From: Bacteroidota bacterium
GTDB lineage: Bacteria > Bacteroidota > Bacteroidia > Bacteroidales > FEN-979
DNA: 64,000 bases
Direction: 5' to 3'
Assembly: GCA_026391355.1 (NCBI GenBank)
Contig: JAPLDH010000056.1
Coordinates: 45,869-109,868, forward strand
Positions within the stretch are counted from its first letter, which is position 1. Every line of letters begins with the position of its first letter. The notes under the pieces are model-generated. The model saw nothing but the letters and a program-made list of their open reading frames with translations, was not told where the DNA came from and made no database searches. Shown here in pieces: positions 37,244 to 46,900 of the stretch. The translations under genes and the position numbers were made by a program.

Positions 37244-40200
37244 TTATTTCCCCTTCTTTCCGGACTTTCTGAAGAGATCGCCCAGCCGGTTGAAATCACG
37301 CTGATAAGATACCCCGATCCCCTGTGTATAGAGTGCATTATTGGTTAGAATATCGATGGTATTTGTACGGTTGAAGGCTTTCAGCCGGAAACGCCCATTA
37401 TCCGTAAGAAGGTATTCAATATTGATGTCGCCCACGATCGTGCTCACCTGCTGTTGCTGTGCACCCAATCCCGCGGAAGCGGAGGTGTATGAATTCACAC
37501 CGAATAACCCGTCCACCAGCAGACGGTCGCTAAAAAGCGAGGTGGAAACCGCAACATCAAATTCCGAAGGAACTGTGCTTCCTGCACCCCGCTGATAATT
37601 GATCCCGACATTCACATTTTTTGAAATCTTTGACAAAAGGCTGTTGACCTGGTTTGCAAGCAGTGTCAGTGAGGTGGTACCGACATTGATATTGGTCGTG
37701 GCACCCTGGTTTGTCTTGAACTGGCCCAATACCAGGATGTTAAGTACCTGTTGAGCCATTTCTGCCTGGTTTGTGGTATCAATCGCCGTATAAACGGTAC
37801 TTTTAATATCCTCCTGTGCATTTGGGAGGTTCATTCCAAAAGTGATAACAGGATTCATCAGTTTTCCGTTAAGCCTGATGATACATTCTACCGGAACTCT
37901 CAACGAGGACTGTTCTGTTTTTGTAGTCAACCCCAATAATGGCACCCTTGTCTTATAAATTGCACTCATTGAAATATCAGCATCTGTCGGGTCCCCGGTC
38001 CATCTGATAGATCCACCATCGAGGATCGTAAAGGTCAGATTTATATAATTTTTCAGATGGAAAAGGAACGTGCCTTTCTGGATCATGTAATTCCCCGACA
38101 AGGAAAAACTTGTTGTCGGAGTCATTTTCAAAACAAGAGTGCCAGTCCCGGAACCCTTGATATTTCCCAACTGGTCAGGAAAAATCACTTCTACGATTGC
38201 ATTCGGATTGACCTGCAACGAAAGGTCCAGTGATAATCCGTTGGGATTGGATAAAAAAAGCGGGGAGCGCACAGCCAGTGTATCTTTTTCATGTGATTCA
38301 AAAACAATATAATCATTCTGGCTGATATCTGCAGTGGAAGATATCGGGATGACCACATCAGTTCCTTCGCTGCTTCTGGCTTTAACATCAACGGATATAT
38401 TATCGAGAAGCCCGGAGATCCTCACAGTGCCTGACGCACGTGCTTTTCCATAAAACAGGTTATTCTGAGCATAGGTATTCCTGAACGCAGAGAAATCTTT
38501 GTAATCCACATTAAGATCCAATCGTACATTTTGAAAATGGCTATGTGTGATCTTCCCATTCAATAAGGCTTTATTTCCGAGAGAGTCGAAAAGTGTTATA
38601 TGATTGAATCCAAAATAATTTGAGTCCACCGTTACTTCATCTGCAAACGAATAAGGAACATTCAGGTAGTTGATTCTGAATTCTGTTCGCAAAAGGTGAA
38701 GTTTGCCGTACATCACCGGACCTGACAGACTTCCCTTGATTTTCAGGTTACCGGATACCAGACCGCTAACTTTTGACATAAAACTGGAAACAAAAGGCGC
38801 TACCATTTTCAGGTTCAGGTTATTTAAATCCAGATTAAGATCCATCCTGGGATTCTTTTCGGTTACAAAAAGGTTGCCTTTCAGCGACAAGGGAATACTT
38901 GTACCTATATTGCCGGTATAGAGGATCTGAACATTTACGTCGAAACGCTTTTCTAAACTCACATATTTCACCTTAAATGTAGCATCACCAAGGGGTTCCC
39001 CATTGAATTTAAACTGATCCATCCGCAGATCAGAAGTAATGGAAAAAGCATTGTAAACATCTGTCAGTTTGAGCTTCCCTGTGAGGATTCCATCAATATT
39101 GATTTGGTTATTTCCCAGAAGCTGGTCAAAATCAGAGATATCAAGTTTAATGAAGGAGACAGATAATGTATCGGGAGAATGATGCGATATTTTCCCATCC
39201 ATTTTCAGGACCTGTTCACCGGAAATAAATTCTACGCCTTTCAATGTTATAGAGGAGGTATCGATCACAATATCATTATCTTTTCCAATGTTCCAGTATT
39301 TCTTATCAACAAAGACGTTCAGTTTATTCAATTTTATTTCCAGGGCAGTATCCATCCCCAGGTTAACAAAACCCGCGATCTCACTATGGCTATGCGTGTC
39401 GAACCAGGTAAGATGACACTGGATGGTATCCCTGCGGAGATCCGAAATCAAATGGACAGAATCCACCCTTATCAGCAATGAATCCTTATTATTCAACTGG
39501 CGGAACAGCAATTCCCTGCATCCCATGCTAATACCCAGGTTGTCGCTCTTGCTTGTGGCTTTGATATACCAGTCGTTCATATGCATCCCGAAAATGGTAA
39601 TCTCCGGAGAAGCCCCTTTAAGCGTGATCATACCCTGGTTATCACTAAAAAACCCTTCAAATCTCGAATCAGGTGCAATCCTCAGAAAGGGAAGAAAGAC
39701 TTTCATCACAGGGTCGGTAATTTTAAGGGTAATATTATACTTCACAAACTGATTTGCCGGAGGATGATTTATAACTGCTGTATCATGCATACGAAACGAG
39801 GCCAGGTAGTTTTGAATAAAAATGGTAAGCGATGGGATCATGCTTTTAAAATTGAATTCACCGGTAAAATCAGCATCCACGAAATCGGAACTGAGCTTGT
39901 AAGACTTGTCGTTTTTTTTATCTCTTGAGGTTAAAAGTGACAAACTTTTCATCTTTATCGTATCCTCTGCCTCAATGTACCGGGTATTTTCAACTGTGAT
40001 CGAACCATCAATGTTATCAATTGTATTTCCTTTGAAATCAGCCTTTATATCGGATTCCAGTGTTTGTATAGAATCCCTTGCGGAAAGGTTCAGCGCAAAG
40101 AGGTTGGCATGGGTGATCGTGGAAGAAAAGTTAAAGGATGGAAGAGAATCATGCAGATCCACCGTTCCATTGAAATTCAGGGCCAGGTTAGGATCTTTGA

Positions 40201-41677
40201 TCTCTAAATAACCAGTGAACTGTTTATCAGCAAACGTTCCCTTGATTTCCAGGTTACGGTATGTGTATTTATTCGCTTCAACCGAATCAACGAATACATT
40301 CATTGACATGTCGATATCATTTACCTTAATTCCGCTCCCTTCGATATCTGCACGCAGAGAAACCAAACCCAGGATTTTCCTGGAATTGAGAAGGGTGCCA
40401 AGATGGAGATCCATGACATCAATTTCACCGCTGTATGAGATAGGAACATTCCCTTTCTGTTTTTTAAGGGAAAGATTCGTTGTGACCGACCCGATATCGG
40501 TGTTGAGTTTGACACTCGTGACAAAATCATTATAAAACCCTGTAAAATTGCCTTTTAGCTTGCAGACTCCTGCATTCTGAAGAAAATCAGGAAGTAAAAT
40601 ACCTTGTGGGTTTCCCGGGACCATGAGGGTTGCAATGTCCTGCCGGGTCGTAGTGAAAGATTTGATATCCAAATCGATAAATGTTTCTTCAACATCCGGC
40701 AAACCGTTGGCATTGATATTCCCGAAGAATGTTGTATTTTCTCCAAAGGCAATATGGAAATTCCTTGCATGAAAATTGGAAACTGTTCCCTTGACCTTCC
40801 CTTCTATTATGAATTTATCTTTCATCACGTAAATGACAGGTGCAAAAGCCCCGATATCTTCAAGATCAAGAGTGGAGTGGGAGATATCTGCCTGGATCCG
40901 AACCTTTTTAAGAAAATCGGAATAGTCGTTCCATTCCTTATAAAGGAAATCAAAGCTGAGATCAAGGTTTGAATGATTGGTTACCAGCTTAAGGTTATGT
41001 GCTTTCAGAAATGCAGGGCTCACCTGGAAATCTCCGCTCATGGAATGAATCGTAAACCCGGAACGTTCTGCGGCGGATAAACTTTTGATGGTTGCGTTTA
41101 GCGTATCCCCATCAGGATGAAAATCTGTCATCACCAGGTTGATATGATTTACATCAATATTTGAGTAATCCATTCCTGAATCGACCTTTGGGGCATTTTT
41201 ATCCTGGAAATGAAAACGGGTATCCGTTAATTCAACCCTCCTGAGGTGGATATCCCAGGGTTTTGCGATTGCACTCTCTGTTCTGCCTGTAGTATCTTTC
41301 GATATAAAAAAATCAAGAAGATATTGGAGATTCAGGACAGTGTCATTTTTATGGGTGATGAGTTGGATCACCCCGTTATCGATGAATATTCTCTCGAAAT
41401 TAAGGTGATGTCTTTTCAGGTTGATCCTTCCGGGGATCACTCCGAGTAAATTGGCAGTAAAAAGATCAGATTTATTCCTGTCTTTAATAATGATATTCTT
41501 GATCAGTAATCCTTTGGTCAGGGAAAGATCCAATGCCCCGATCCTGACCTCAGTTCCGGTTTGCCGTGAGATGTAATCAGCTAAAATTCTCACTGCAAAG
41601 GTCTGAACAGAAGGGTTACGGACAATAACATAGATGGTGGCCAGAAAGGAAAGTAATACCACCAGTGAAAACAACAA
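37244..41677 (-). CDS. tamB: TamB-like translocation and assembly module protein
   Basis: The 1477-residue protein has an N-terminal membrane anchor (about 1-20) followed by very long beta-rich repeats and a C-terminal DUF490/TamB domain (about 1030-1450). TamB-like proteins span the periplasm and are linked to outer-membrane protein insertion or phospholipid transport. No ATG or GTG is available in the open frame; the first usable start is TTG at 41677, preceded by codons AAA-ATA, so the true N-terminus could include a few more residues (ATT start). It diverges from tsaD. Confidence 0.9.
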   Translation of the reverse strand: MLFSLVVLLSFLATIYVIVRNPSVQTFAVRILADYISRQTGTEVRIGALDLSLTKGLLIKNIIIKDRNKSDLFTANLLGVIPGRINLKRHHLNFERIFIDNGVIQLITHKNDTVLNLQYLLDFFISKDTTGRTESAIAKPWDIHLRRVELTDTRFHFQDKNAPKVDSGMDYSNIDVNHINLVMTDFHPDGDTLNATIKSLSAAERSGFTIHSMSGDFQVSPAFLKAHNLKLVTNHSNLDLSFDFLYKEWNDYSDFLKKVRIQADISHSTLDLEDIGAFAPVIYVMKDKFIIEGKVKGTVSNFHARNFHIAFGENTTFFGNINANGLPDVEETFIDLDIKSFTTTRQDIATLMVPGNPQGILLPDFLQNAGVCKLKGNFTGFYNDFVTSVKLNTDIGSVTTNLSLKKQKGNVPISYSGEIDVMDLHLGTLLNSRKILGLVSLRADIEGSGIKVNDIDMSMNVFVDSVEANKYTYRNLEIKGTFADKQFTGYLEIKDPNLALNFNGTVDLHDSLPSFNFSSTITHANLFALNLSARDSIQTLESDIKADFKGNTIDNIDGSITVENTRYIEAEDTIKMKSLSLLTSRDKKNDKSYKLSSDFVDADFTGEFNFKSMIPSLTIFIQNYLASFRMHDTAVINHPPANQFVKYNITLKITDPVMKVFLPFLRIAPDSRFEGFFSDNQGMITLKGASPEITIFGMHMNDWYIKATSKSDNLGISMGCRELLFRQLNNKDSLLIRVDSVHLISDLRRDTIQCHLTWFDTHSHSEIAGFVNLGMDTALEIKLNKLNVFVDKKYWNIGKDNDIVIDTSSITLKGVEFISGEQVLKMDGKISHHSPDTLSVSFIKLDISDFDQLLGNNQINIDGILTGKLKLTDVYNAFSITSDLRMDQFKFNGEPLGDATFKVKYVSLEKRFDVNVQILYTGNIGTSIPLSLKGNLFVTEKNPRMDLNLDLNNLNLKMVAPFVSSFMSKVSGLVSGNLKIKGSLSGPVMYGKLHLLRTEFRINYLNVPYSFADEVTVDSNYFGFNHITLFDSLGNKALLNGKITHSHFQNVRLDLNVDYKDFSAFRNTYAQNNLFYGKARASGTVRISGLLDNISVDVKARSSEGTDVVIPISSTADISQNDYIVFESHEKDTLAVRSPLFLSNPNGLSLDLSLQVNPNAIVEVIFPDQLGNIKGSGTGTLVLKMTPTTSFSLSGNYMIQKGTFLFHLKNYINLTFTILDGGSIRWTGDPTDADISMSAIYKTRVPLLGLTTKTEQSSLRVPVECIIRLNGKLMNPVITFGMNLPNAQEDIKSTVYTAIDTTNQAEMAQQVLNILVLGQFKTNQGATTNINVGTTSLTLLANQVNSLLSKISKNVNVGINYQRGAGSTVPSEFDVAVSTSLFSDRLLVDGLFGVNSYTSASAGLGAQQQQVSTIVGDINIEYLLTDNGRFRLKAFNRTNTIDILTNNALYTQGIGVSYQRDFNRLGDLFRKSGKKGK

Positions 41678-41680
41678 TAT

Positions 41681-41708
41681 TTTGGCAACCCTTTTTATGG
41701 TAATTTTG
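41681..41708 (+). promoter_or_regulatory. Probable promoter for tsaD
   Basis: TAATTTTG at 41701-41708 matches the -7 consensus exactly and TTTG at 41681-41684 lies 16 nt upstream, slightly closer than usual. The start codon follows 25 nt downstream. It overlaps the start of the divergent TamB gene. Confidence 0.5.
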
Positions 41709-41733
41709 CTTTTTATTTATCAATGCTCAAACC

Positions 41734-42750
41734 ATGCAGGTTTACATTCTCGGGATCGAATCTTCCTGCGATGATACCGCTGCGGCGGTGATTGAAAACG
41801 ATGAAATACGCTCAAATATTACAGCCCGTCAGGAAGTTCACCGGTTGTACGGAGGTGTAGTTCCCGAACTGGCTTCGCGTGCACATCAGCAAAATATCAT
41901 TCCCGTGATCGACGCAGCCATCAAAAAAGCAAATATAAGTAAAAATCAACTTTCCGCAGTAGCCTTCACACAAGGACCTGGTCTTCTCGGGTCATTGCTC
42001 GTCGGGATCTCCTTTGCAAAGTCGTTTGCCATGGGTTTGGGGATACCCCTGATCGAAGTTGATCATCTGCAGGCACATATATTGGCTCATTTTATCAGGG
42101 ATGAATATTCCTTGAAACCTCCCCCCTCTTTTCCTTTTCTTTGTCTGACCGTATCCGGTGGCCATACTCAGATCGTTCTTGTAAAGAATCATTTCGAAAT
42201 GGAGATCATCGGGCAGACAATCGATGATGCCGCCGGAGAAACCTTTGACAAAGCGGCCAAGATCATGGGATTGCCCTATCCTGGCGGACCGATGATTGAT
42301 GCCTTTGCAAAAGAAGGACGAGCCGATGTCTTTACTTTTGCAAAGCCCAATATTCCCGGGCTTGACTTCAGTTTTAGCGGGTTGAAGACATCGATTCTCT
42401 ATTTTCTTCGCGACAGACTTAAAGAGGATCCGGCATTCATTGAGAACAATAAAGCCGATCTCTGTGCTTCCATCCAGGAAACCATCGTATCGATCCTCAT
42501 GAGTAAATTAAAAGATGCTGCCAAACAAACCGGTATCACCGAAGTTGCCATTGCAGGAGGTGTTTCTGCCAACTCCCTGCTACGCGCTAAACTGCTGGAA
42601 ACTGAAAAGACAATGCACTGGAATGTATTTATTCCCCGCCTTGCCTATTCCACCGACAATGCAGCCATGATAGCCATGACAGGGTATTTCAAGTTTCTCA
42701 AAAAGGATTTTGCAGATCAATCGGCAGCGCCGTATGCCAGGATAAAATAA
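41734..42750 (+). CDS. tsaD: tRNA threonylcarbamoyladenosine transferase TsaD
   Basis: The 338-residue enzyme transfers threonylcarbamoyl to A37 of ANN-decoding tRNAs. It shows ESSCDDTAAAV near the start, metal-binding His111 and His115 (DHLQAHILAH), the ATP-binding SGGHTQIV and DDAAGETFDK segments, and a C-terminal STDNAAMIA. Full family length. Its partners TsaB, TsaC and TsaE are not in the window. Confidence 0.96.
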   Translation: MQVYILGIESSCDDTAAAVIENDEIRSNITARQEVHRLYGGVVPELASRAHQQNIIPVIDAAIKKANISKNQLSAVAFTQGPGLLGSLLVGISFAKSFAMGLGIPLIEVDHLQAHILAHFIRDEYSLKPPPSFPFLCLTVSGGHTQIVLVKNHFEMEIIGQTIDDAAGETFDKAAKIMGLPYPGGPMIDAFAKEGRADVFTFAKPNIPGLDFSFSGLKTSILYFLRDRLKEDPAFIENNKADLCASIQETIVSILMSKLKDAAKQTGITEVAIAGGVSANSLLRAKLLETEKTMHWNVFIPRLAYSTDNAAMIAMTGYFKFLKKDFADQSAAPYARIK

Positions 42751-42758
42751 TTCAAAAA

Positions 42759-42890
42759 TCAAAATGCAAAATTTAAAATTGTAAAATCTTTCGTATTTCC
42801 TGTAATCAGATAGTCAGCATGACTTTCTTCACACAGTTCAAGAAGCTTATTATCGCCTGCATTAATTGAATTTGAATTGAACAGCCCGAT
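42759..42890 (-). pseudogene. Remnant of a PIN-domain (VapC-like) toxin gene
   Basis: Leftward translation gives NAGDNKLLELCEESHADYLI followed by TGNTKDF, matching the C-terminal part of PIN-family toxins (DNKxLE...ADYLITGD). An in-frame TAG lies about 15 codons upstream of this match and the 3' end merges into AAAATGCA-type words. Only about 35 residues survive, so it is a decayed gene. It stands just before a MNT/HEPN pair, a typical toxin-antitoxin cluster site. Confidence 0.75.
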
Positions 42891-43176
42891 TGTCTATCAA
42901 ATTGTAAAGAGTGGTTTAAGATTGAATTTTTAATTGTTTTGAATTGACGAGTTTTGGGGATAATATCATGTCCCCTCCTCTTCAGAAAAAAATCTATTGT
43001 GTTTTTCTACTGTGTTCTATGTGTCTATTGTGGTGAAAAAATATTTGAGATCGATGGAATTCGGAATTAAGAATGCAGGAAAGTTGAATACAGAAATTAA
43101 ATATTAATTTGAACACAAAATGCAAAAATTGAAAATGGATCATTTTGCACTTTGATTTATAAGGATAAATTATAGA

Positions 43177-43206
43177 TTGCCAGGTATGAGAAAAGTACTA
43201 TCTTTG
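43177..43206 (+). promoter_or_regulatory. Promoter for the MNT/HEPN pair
   Basis: TTG (43177-43179), 19 nt, then TATCTTTG (43199-43206) fits the Bacteroidota consensus very well. The predicted transcript start near 43212 leaves a leader of only about 10-15 nt before the TTG start codon. Confidence 0.75.
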
Positions 43207-43221
43207 AAATGATAAATATCA

Positions 43222-43545
43222 TTGGCATTGAAGGCATCAGATCCGACACTTGAGAAGATAAAATTTTCTGTATTGGAGATTCTTCCTGGTTCAGAAATCA
43301 TTCTGTTTGGTTCACGCGCAAGAAATGAGAATCTTGAAAACAGCGATTATGATCTGCTGATAATTGCAGAAAAACAACTTGATTCCAAGGAGAAGTTGAA
43401 ATTTCAAGCGTTGATCCGAAAACAACTCGCCATCAGAAATATTCTTGCTGATATAATTGTTCAATCAAAAGCTGACATCTCTGTTAAGAGGAAACTTCCA
43501 GGTCATATTGTGAGATCAATCATGCAGGAAGGAGTTTATGTATGA
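43222..43545 (+). CDS. MNT-type minimal nucleotidyltransferase (antitoxin-like)
   Basis: The 107-residue protein has the minimal nucleotidyltransferase motif GSRAR...SDYDLL with acidic residues Asp42, Asp44 and a third Asp near 78 (ADIIV). Such proteins pair with HEPN partners and can AMPylate them. No in-frame ATG exists; TTG at 43222 or 43228 must serve as start, and the only ATG nearby (43209) is out of frame. Its stop overlaps the HEPN start (ATGA), so the two are translationally coupled. Confidence 0.85.
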   Translation: MALKASDPTLEKIKFSVLEILPGSEIILFGSRARNENLENSDYDLLIIAEKQLDSKEKLKFQALIRKQLAIRNILADIIVQSKADISVKRKLPGHIVRSIMQEGVYV

Positions 43546-43931
43546 CCATTGAGGAACAGAATTACCTTCACCAATGGATTGGTAAAGCCCATGAGGATTT
43601 TTTAGTTGTTCAGCAATTGATGTTATCCGAAATTCCGATAAAGGCAGCGATTGCATATCATTGTCAGCAGTCGGCAGAAAAATTTCTTAAAGCATTCATG
43701 GTCTTTCACAAACTTGAAGTTCCCAGAACGCATAATATTGAATATCTGTTAGAACAATGTGGAAAGATCGATCATGCTTTTTCTTTTATTGATCCGGGTA
43801 GCCTGACGGACTATGGTGTGGAAGTGAGATATCCAGGTGATTTTCTGGAGCCCTCTTTAACAGAACTTGAAACGCTGATATCAGTTGTTGAAAATATCAG
43901 GGAATTGGTTCTGTCAAAATTGAACATTTGA
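43542..43931 (+). CDS. HEPN domain protein, partner of MNT
   Basis: The 129-residue helical protein has the HEPN hallmarks AIAYHCQQSAEKFLKAF and VPRTHNIEYLLEQC. The RX4-6H RNase motif is not present (only R62-T-H64), so it belongs to the HI0074-like subclass that binds the nucleotidyltransferase rather than being a proven RNase toxin. It overlaps the MNT gene by 4 bp. Confidence 0.88.
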   Translation: MTIEEQNYLHQWIGKAHEDFLVVQQLMLSEIPIKAAIAYHCQQSAEKFLKAFMVFHKLEVPRTHNIEYLLEQCGKIDHAFSFIDPGSLTDYGVEVRYPGDFLEPSLTELETLISVVENIRELVLSKLNI

Positions 43932-43948
43932 TTGAAAAAACATCATAC

Positions 43949-46900
43949 ATGCCACTTCGCTTCCTGTCCGGTTTTATCTTCTTTTTATTCGCCTCCTTTT
44001 GTCTGGCAAAACTCCCCAATAAACCTACATTTAAAACTTCATCAGTTTCAGCATTCATCGAAAACAAAGGCCAGATCATTGATCAGAAAAACAAACCAAA
44101 CCCAGGGGTATTGTATTTATTGAATACACCAGGGTTGAATGTGCAGTTGAGGAAAAGTGGGTTTAGTTATGATGTCTATGCTATAAGGCACGAGGCACGA
44201 GGCACCAGGCACGAGGAAGGCAACAGGCAACAGGCAATAGGCAATAGTTCGTCCCATGTCCCGCGTCCCATGTCCCAACCTTCAGATTCATCAACTTCCA
44301 TATATTTCCACCGCATCGATATTGATCTGGAAAATTCCAACCCCAATCCCACAATCATACCATCCGACCCGTCACCTGATTACCTCAACTATTACACTTC
44401 ATCTGCACCTCCTGAGGGAATAAAAAATGTAAGGAAGTACGCTAAGATCACTTATAAAGAGATATATCCAGGGATTGATCTGGAATGCTTTACAACTAAA
44501 GAACATGGATACAAGTACAATTTTGTGATCCATCCGGGAGCCAACATCAGGGATATCCGATTAAAGATCACCGGACCGGAAAATATTATGTTGAATCGGG
44601 ATACACTGAAATTTAAGACCCGATTTGGGGATGTTGAAGAATTGATCCCGGAAACCTTTTATCTGATCAATGATTCGAGAGTCGATATCAAGGCACAGTT
44701 TAAAAAAATAAATAATGACGTATATGGATTTGTAGTTGACAAAACAATTCCGGAAAATTCATTGCTTGTCATAGATCCGACAACAATCAGGCTTTGGGGT
44801 ACCTATTTCGGAGGTCCGGATATGGACGAGGCAATAGGGTGTTCAGTTGACAGGTTTGGAAATGTAGATATTGCAGGCGATACCCGGTCTTTAACCAATA
44901 TCGCAACCACCGGAGCTTATCAGGACACCTTAGCGGGGGATATTGATGGATATGTAGCCAAATTTTCTGCAGATGGAGGATTACTTTGGAGCACCTATTT
45001 TGGAGGAGATACAATTGATAATACTTTGTCATCATCCATTGACAGGAATGGTAATATCTACGTATCAGGTAAGACATATTCCCACAATGGCATTGCCACT
45101 CCCGGAGCACATCAGGTTAATCTGGGTGGTCTTAATGATAGTTTCATAGAAAAATTTGACGGAAATGGCGCAAGGCTTTGGGGTACCTATTTTGGAGGAG
45201 GAGGGTCTGAACGGGGCATCATTGGTGTAGATGCAAGAGGATATGTCTATCTAACAGGAACCACCGACTCAGACACCGGAATCGCAACGCCAGGCTCTTA
45301 TCAGCCTGCCCGCTTCGATTATAGTCATGATGCCTATCTGGCTAAATTTGATTCGACCGGATTGCTCATCTGGGGCACTTATTTCGGCGGGGAAGGGGAG
45401 GATGGAACGTATGGCTGTGCGGCAGACAGTATTGGAAATATTTACATTGATGGTAATACCTCATCCCTTCTGAATATTGCTACTCCCGGAGCATTCCAAC
45501 AGACTTTCGGCGGCGGAGATCAGGATCTATTTTTAACAAAATTTACCTCGAATGGAGCATTGGTCTGGTCTACCTATTATGGCGGAAGTCTATGGGACGC
45601 TTCCGGTTCTTGCATGGTTGACAACGCAGGAAATGTCTGTTTGGTTGGCCAGACAAATTCTCCGGATGGAATCGCTACTCCCGGTTCCTATCAACCCGAT
45701 CTTACAGGAAGTTTTGATGCTTTTATTGTTAAGTTCGATTCATCGGGTCAACGGCAATGGGGTACTTACTACGGTGGAGTTGGCACGGATTGTTTTAATT
45801 ATTGTCAATTTGGATCAGAAAATGACATCTATTGTTGCGGAAGTACCACCTCTGCTACTAAAATCTCAACACCCGATGCGTATCAGCCAATTTTTGGCGG
45901 AACATATGATGCTATTCTTGTCAAGTTCACCGGGTCAGGAGTCCGGCAGTGGGGTACATATTACGGCGGAAATTTAACAGAAATTGGTTATCACTGTACT
46001 TATGTTCCACAGGATACAATATATATAGCCGGCTGGTCTTTATCTTCCTCCGGTGTTGCCTCACCCGGGGCCTATCAGGAAACCTATGGGGGGATGCGGG
46101 ATGCTATGTTGATAAAATTCCTGGATTGCTGGCCAATCGATACCGCCGGCCCTATTTCCGGTCCTTCAACAGTTTGCCTGAATTCAACCGGAAATGTATA
46201 TAGCATTCCGGTTCTTCCCCATGCAATAAATTATGTCTGGACATTGCCAACTGGAGCCACAATCGTCAGTGGTGCAGGTACCAATAACGTTATAGTGAAC
46301 TTCAGCGGGTCAGCATCGTCAGGGAATATATGGGTAAAAGGATTGAATAAATGCGGTGATCCCGGGGATTCTGCGTATTTATTTGTTACCATAAATACCA
46401 ATTTACCCATACCTGTTATTACAGGTCCCAATAATGTCTGTGAAGGTCCGGGGAAGGTTTATTCAACGGCTTCCGGAAAGACAAATTATCAATGGAGTAT
46501 TTCACCGGGCGGGATAAAAACATCAGGAGGCACTTCGACAGATAATACTGTCACCGTGACCTGGAATGTTATTGGAACTCAACATGTCTATGTAAACTAC
46601 AATGATAATGGTTGTGAAGCGTTAACCCCAACCGATTACCCTGTTACAGTTACGGCAAGTCCCGCGGTCAATGTCACAATCGGTACCCCATCAAATACAG
46701 TTTGCGAAGGCACCCAGGTTACCTATACAGCAACACCAACCAATGGTGGAACGATTCCTGCATATCAATGGTTGGTAAACGGCGGGGGCGTTTGGCCAAA
46801 CGCCCCTACGATGTCGTACATACCTGCAAATGGAGACCAGATCTTCTGCATCTTAACCTCGAATGTAACCTGTTCTTCAAACAACCCGGATACCTCCAAT

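Larger units (their letters stand above)
42751..43221. other. Gene-poor stretch with words and a toxin remnant
   Basis: Apart from the PIN remnant, this 471-bp interval holds TCAAAAT/GCAAAAT heptamer-like words at 42752-42788, TCTATTGTGTTTTTCTACTG-type words around 42990-43040, further GCAGGAA and GCAAAAA words at 43071-43145, and a promoter at 43177-43206. No other open frame with support was seen. Confidence 0.6.

Noticed and set aside
43542..43931. HEPN RNase toxin with the RX4-6H motif
   Set aside because: Only R62-T-H64 is present; the spacing does not fit the RNase motif.
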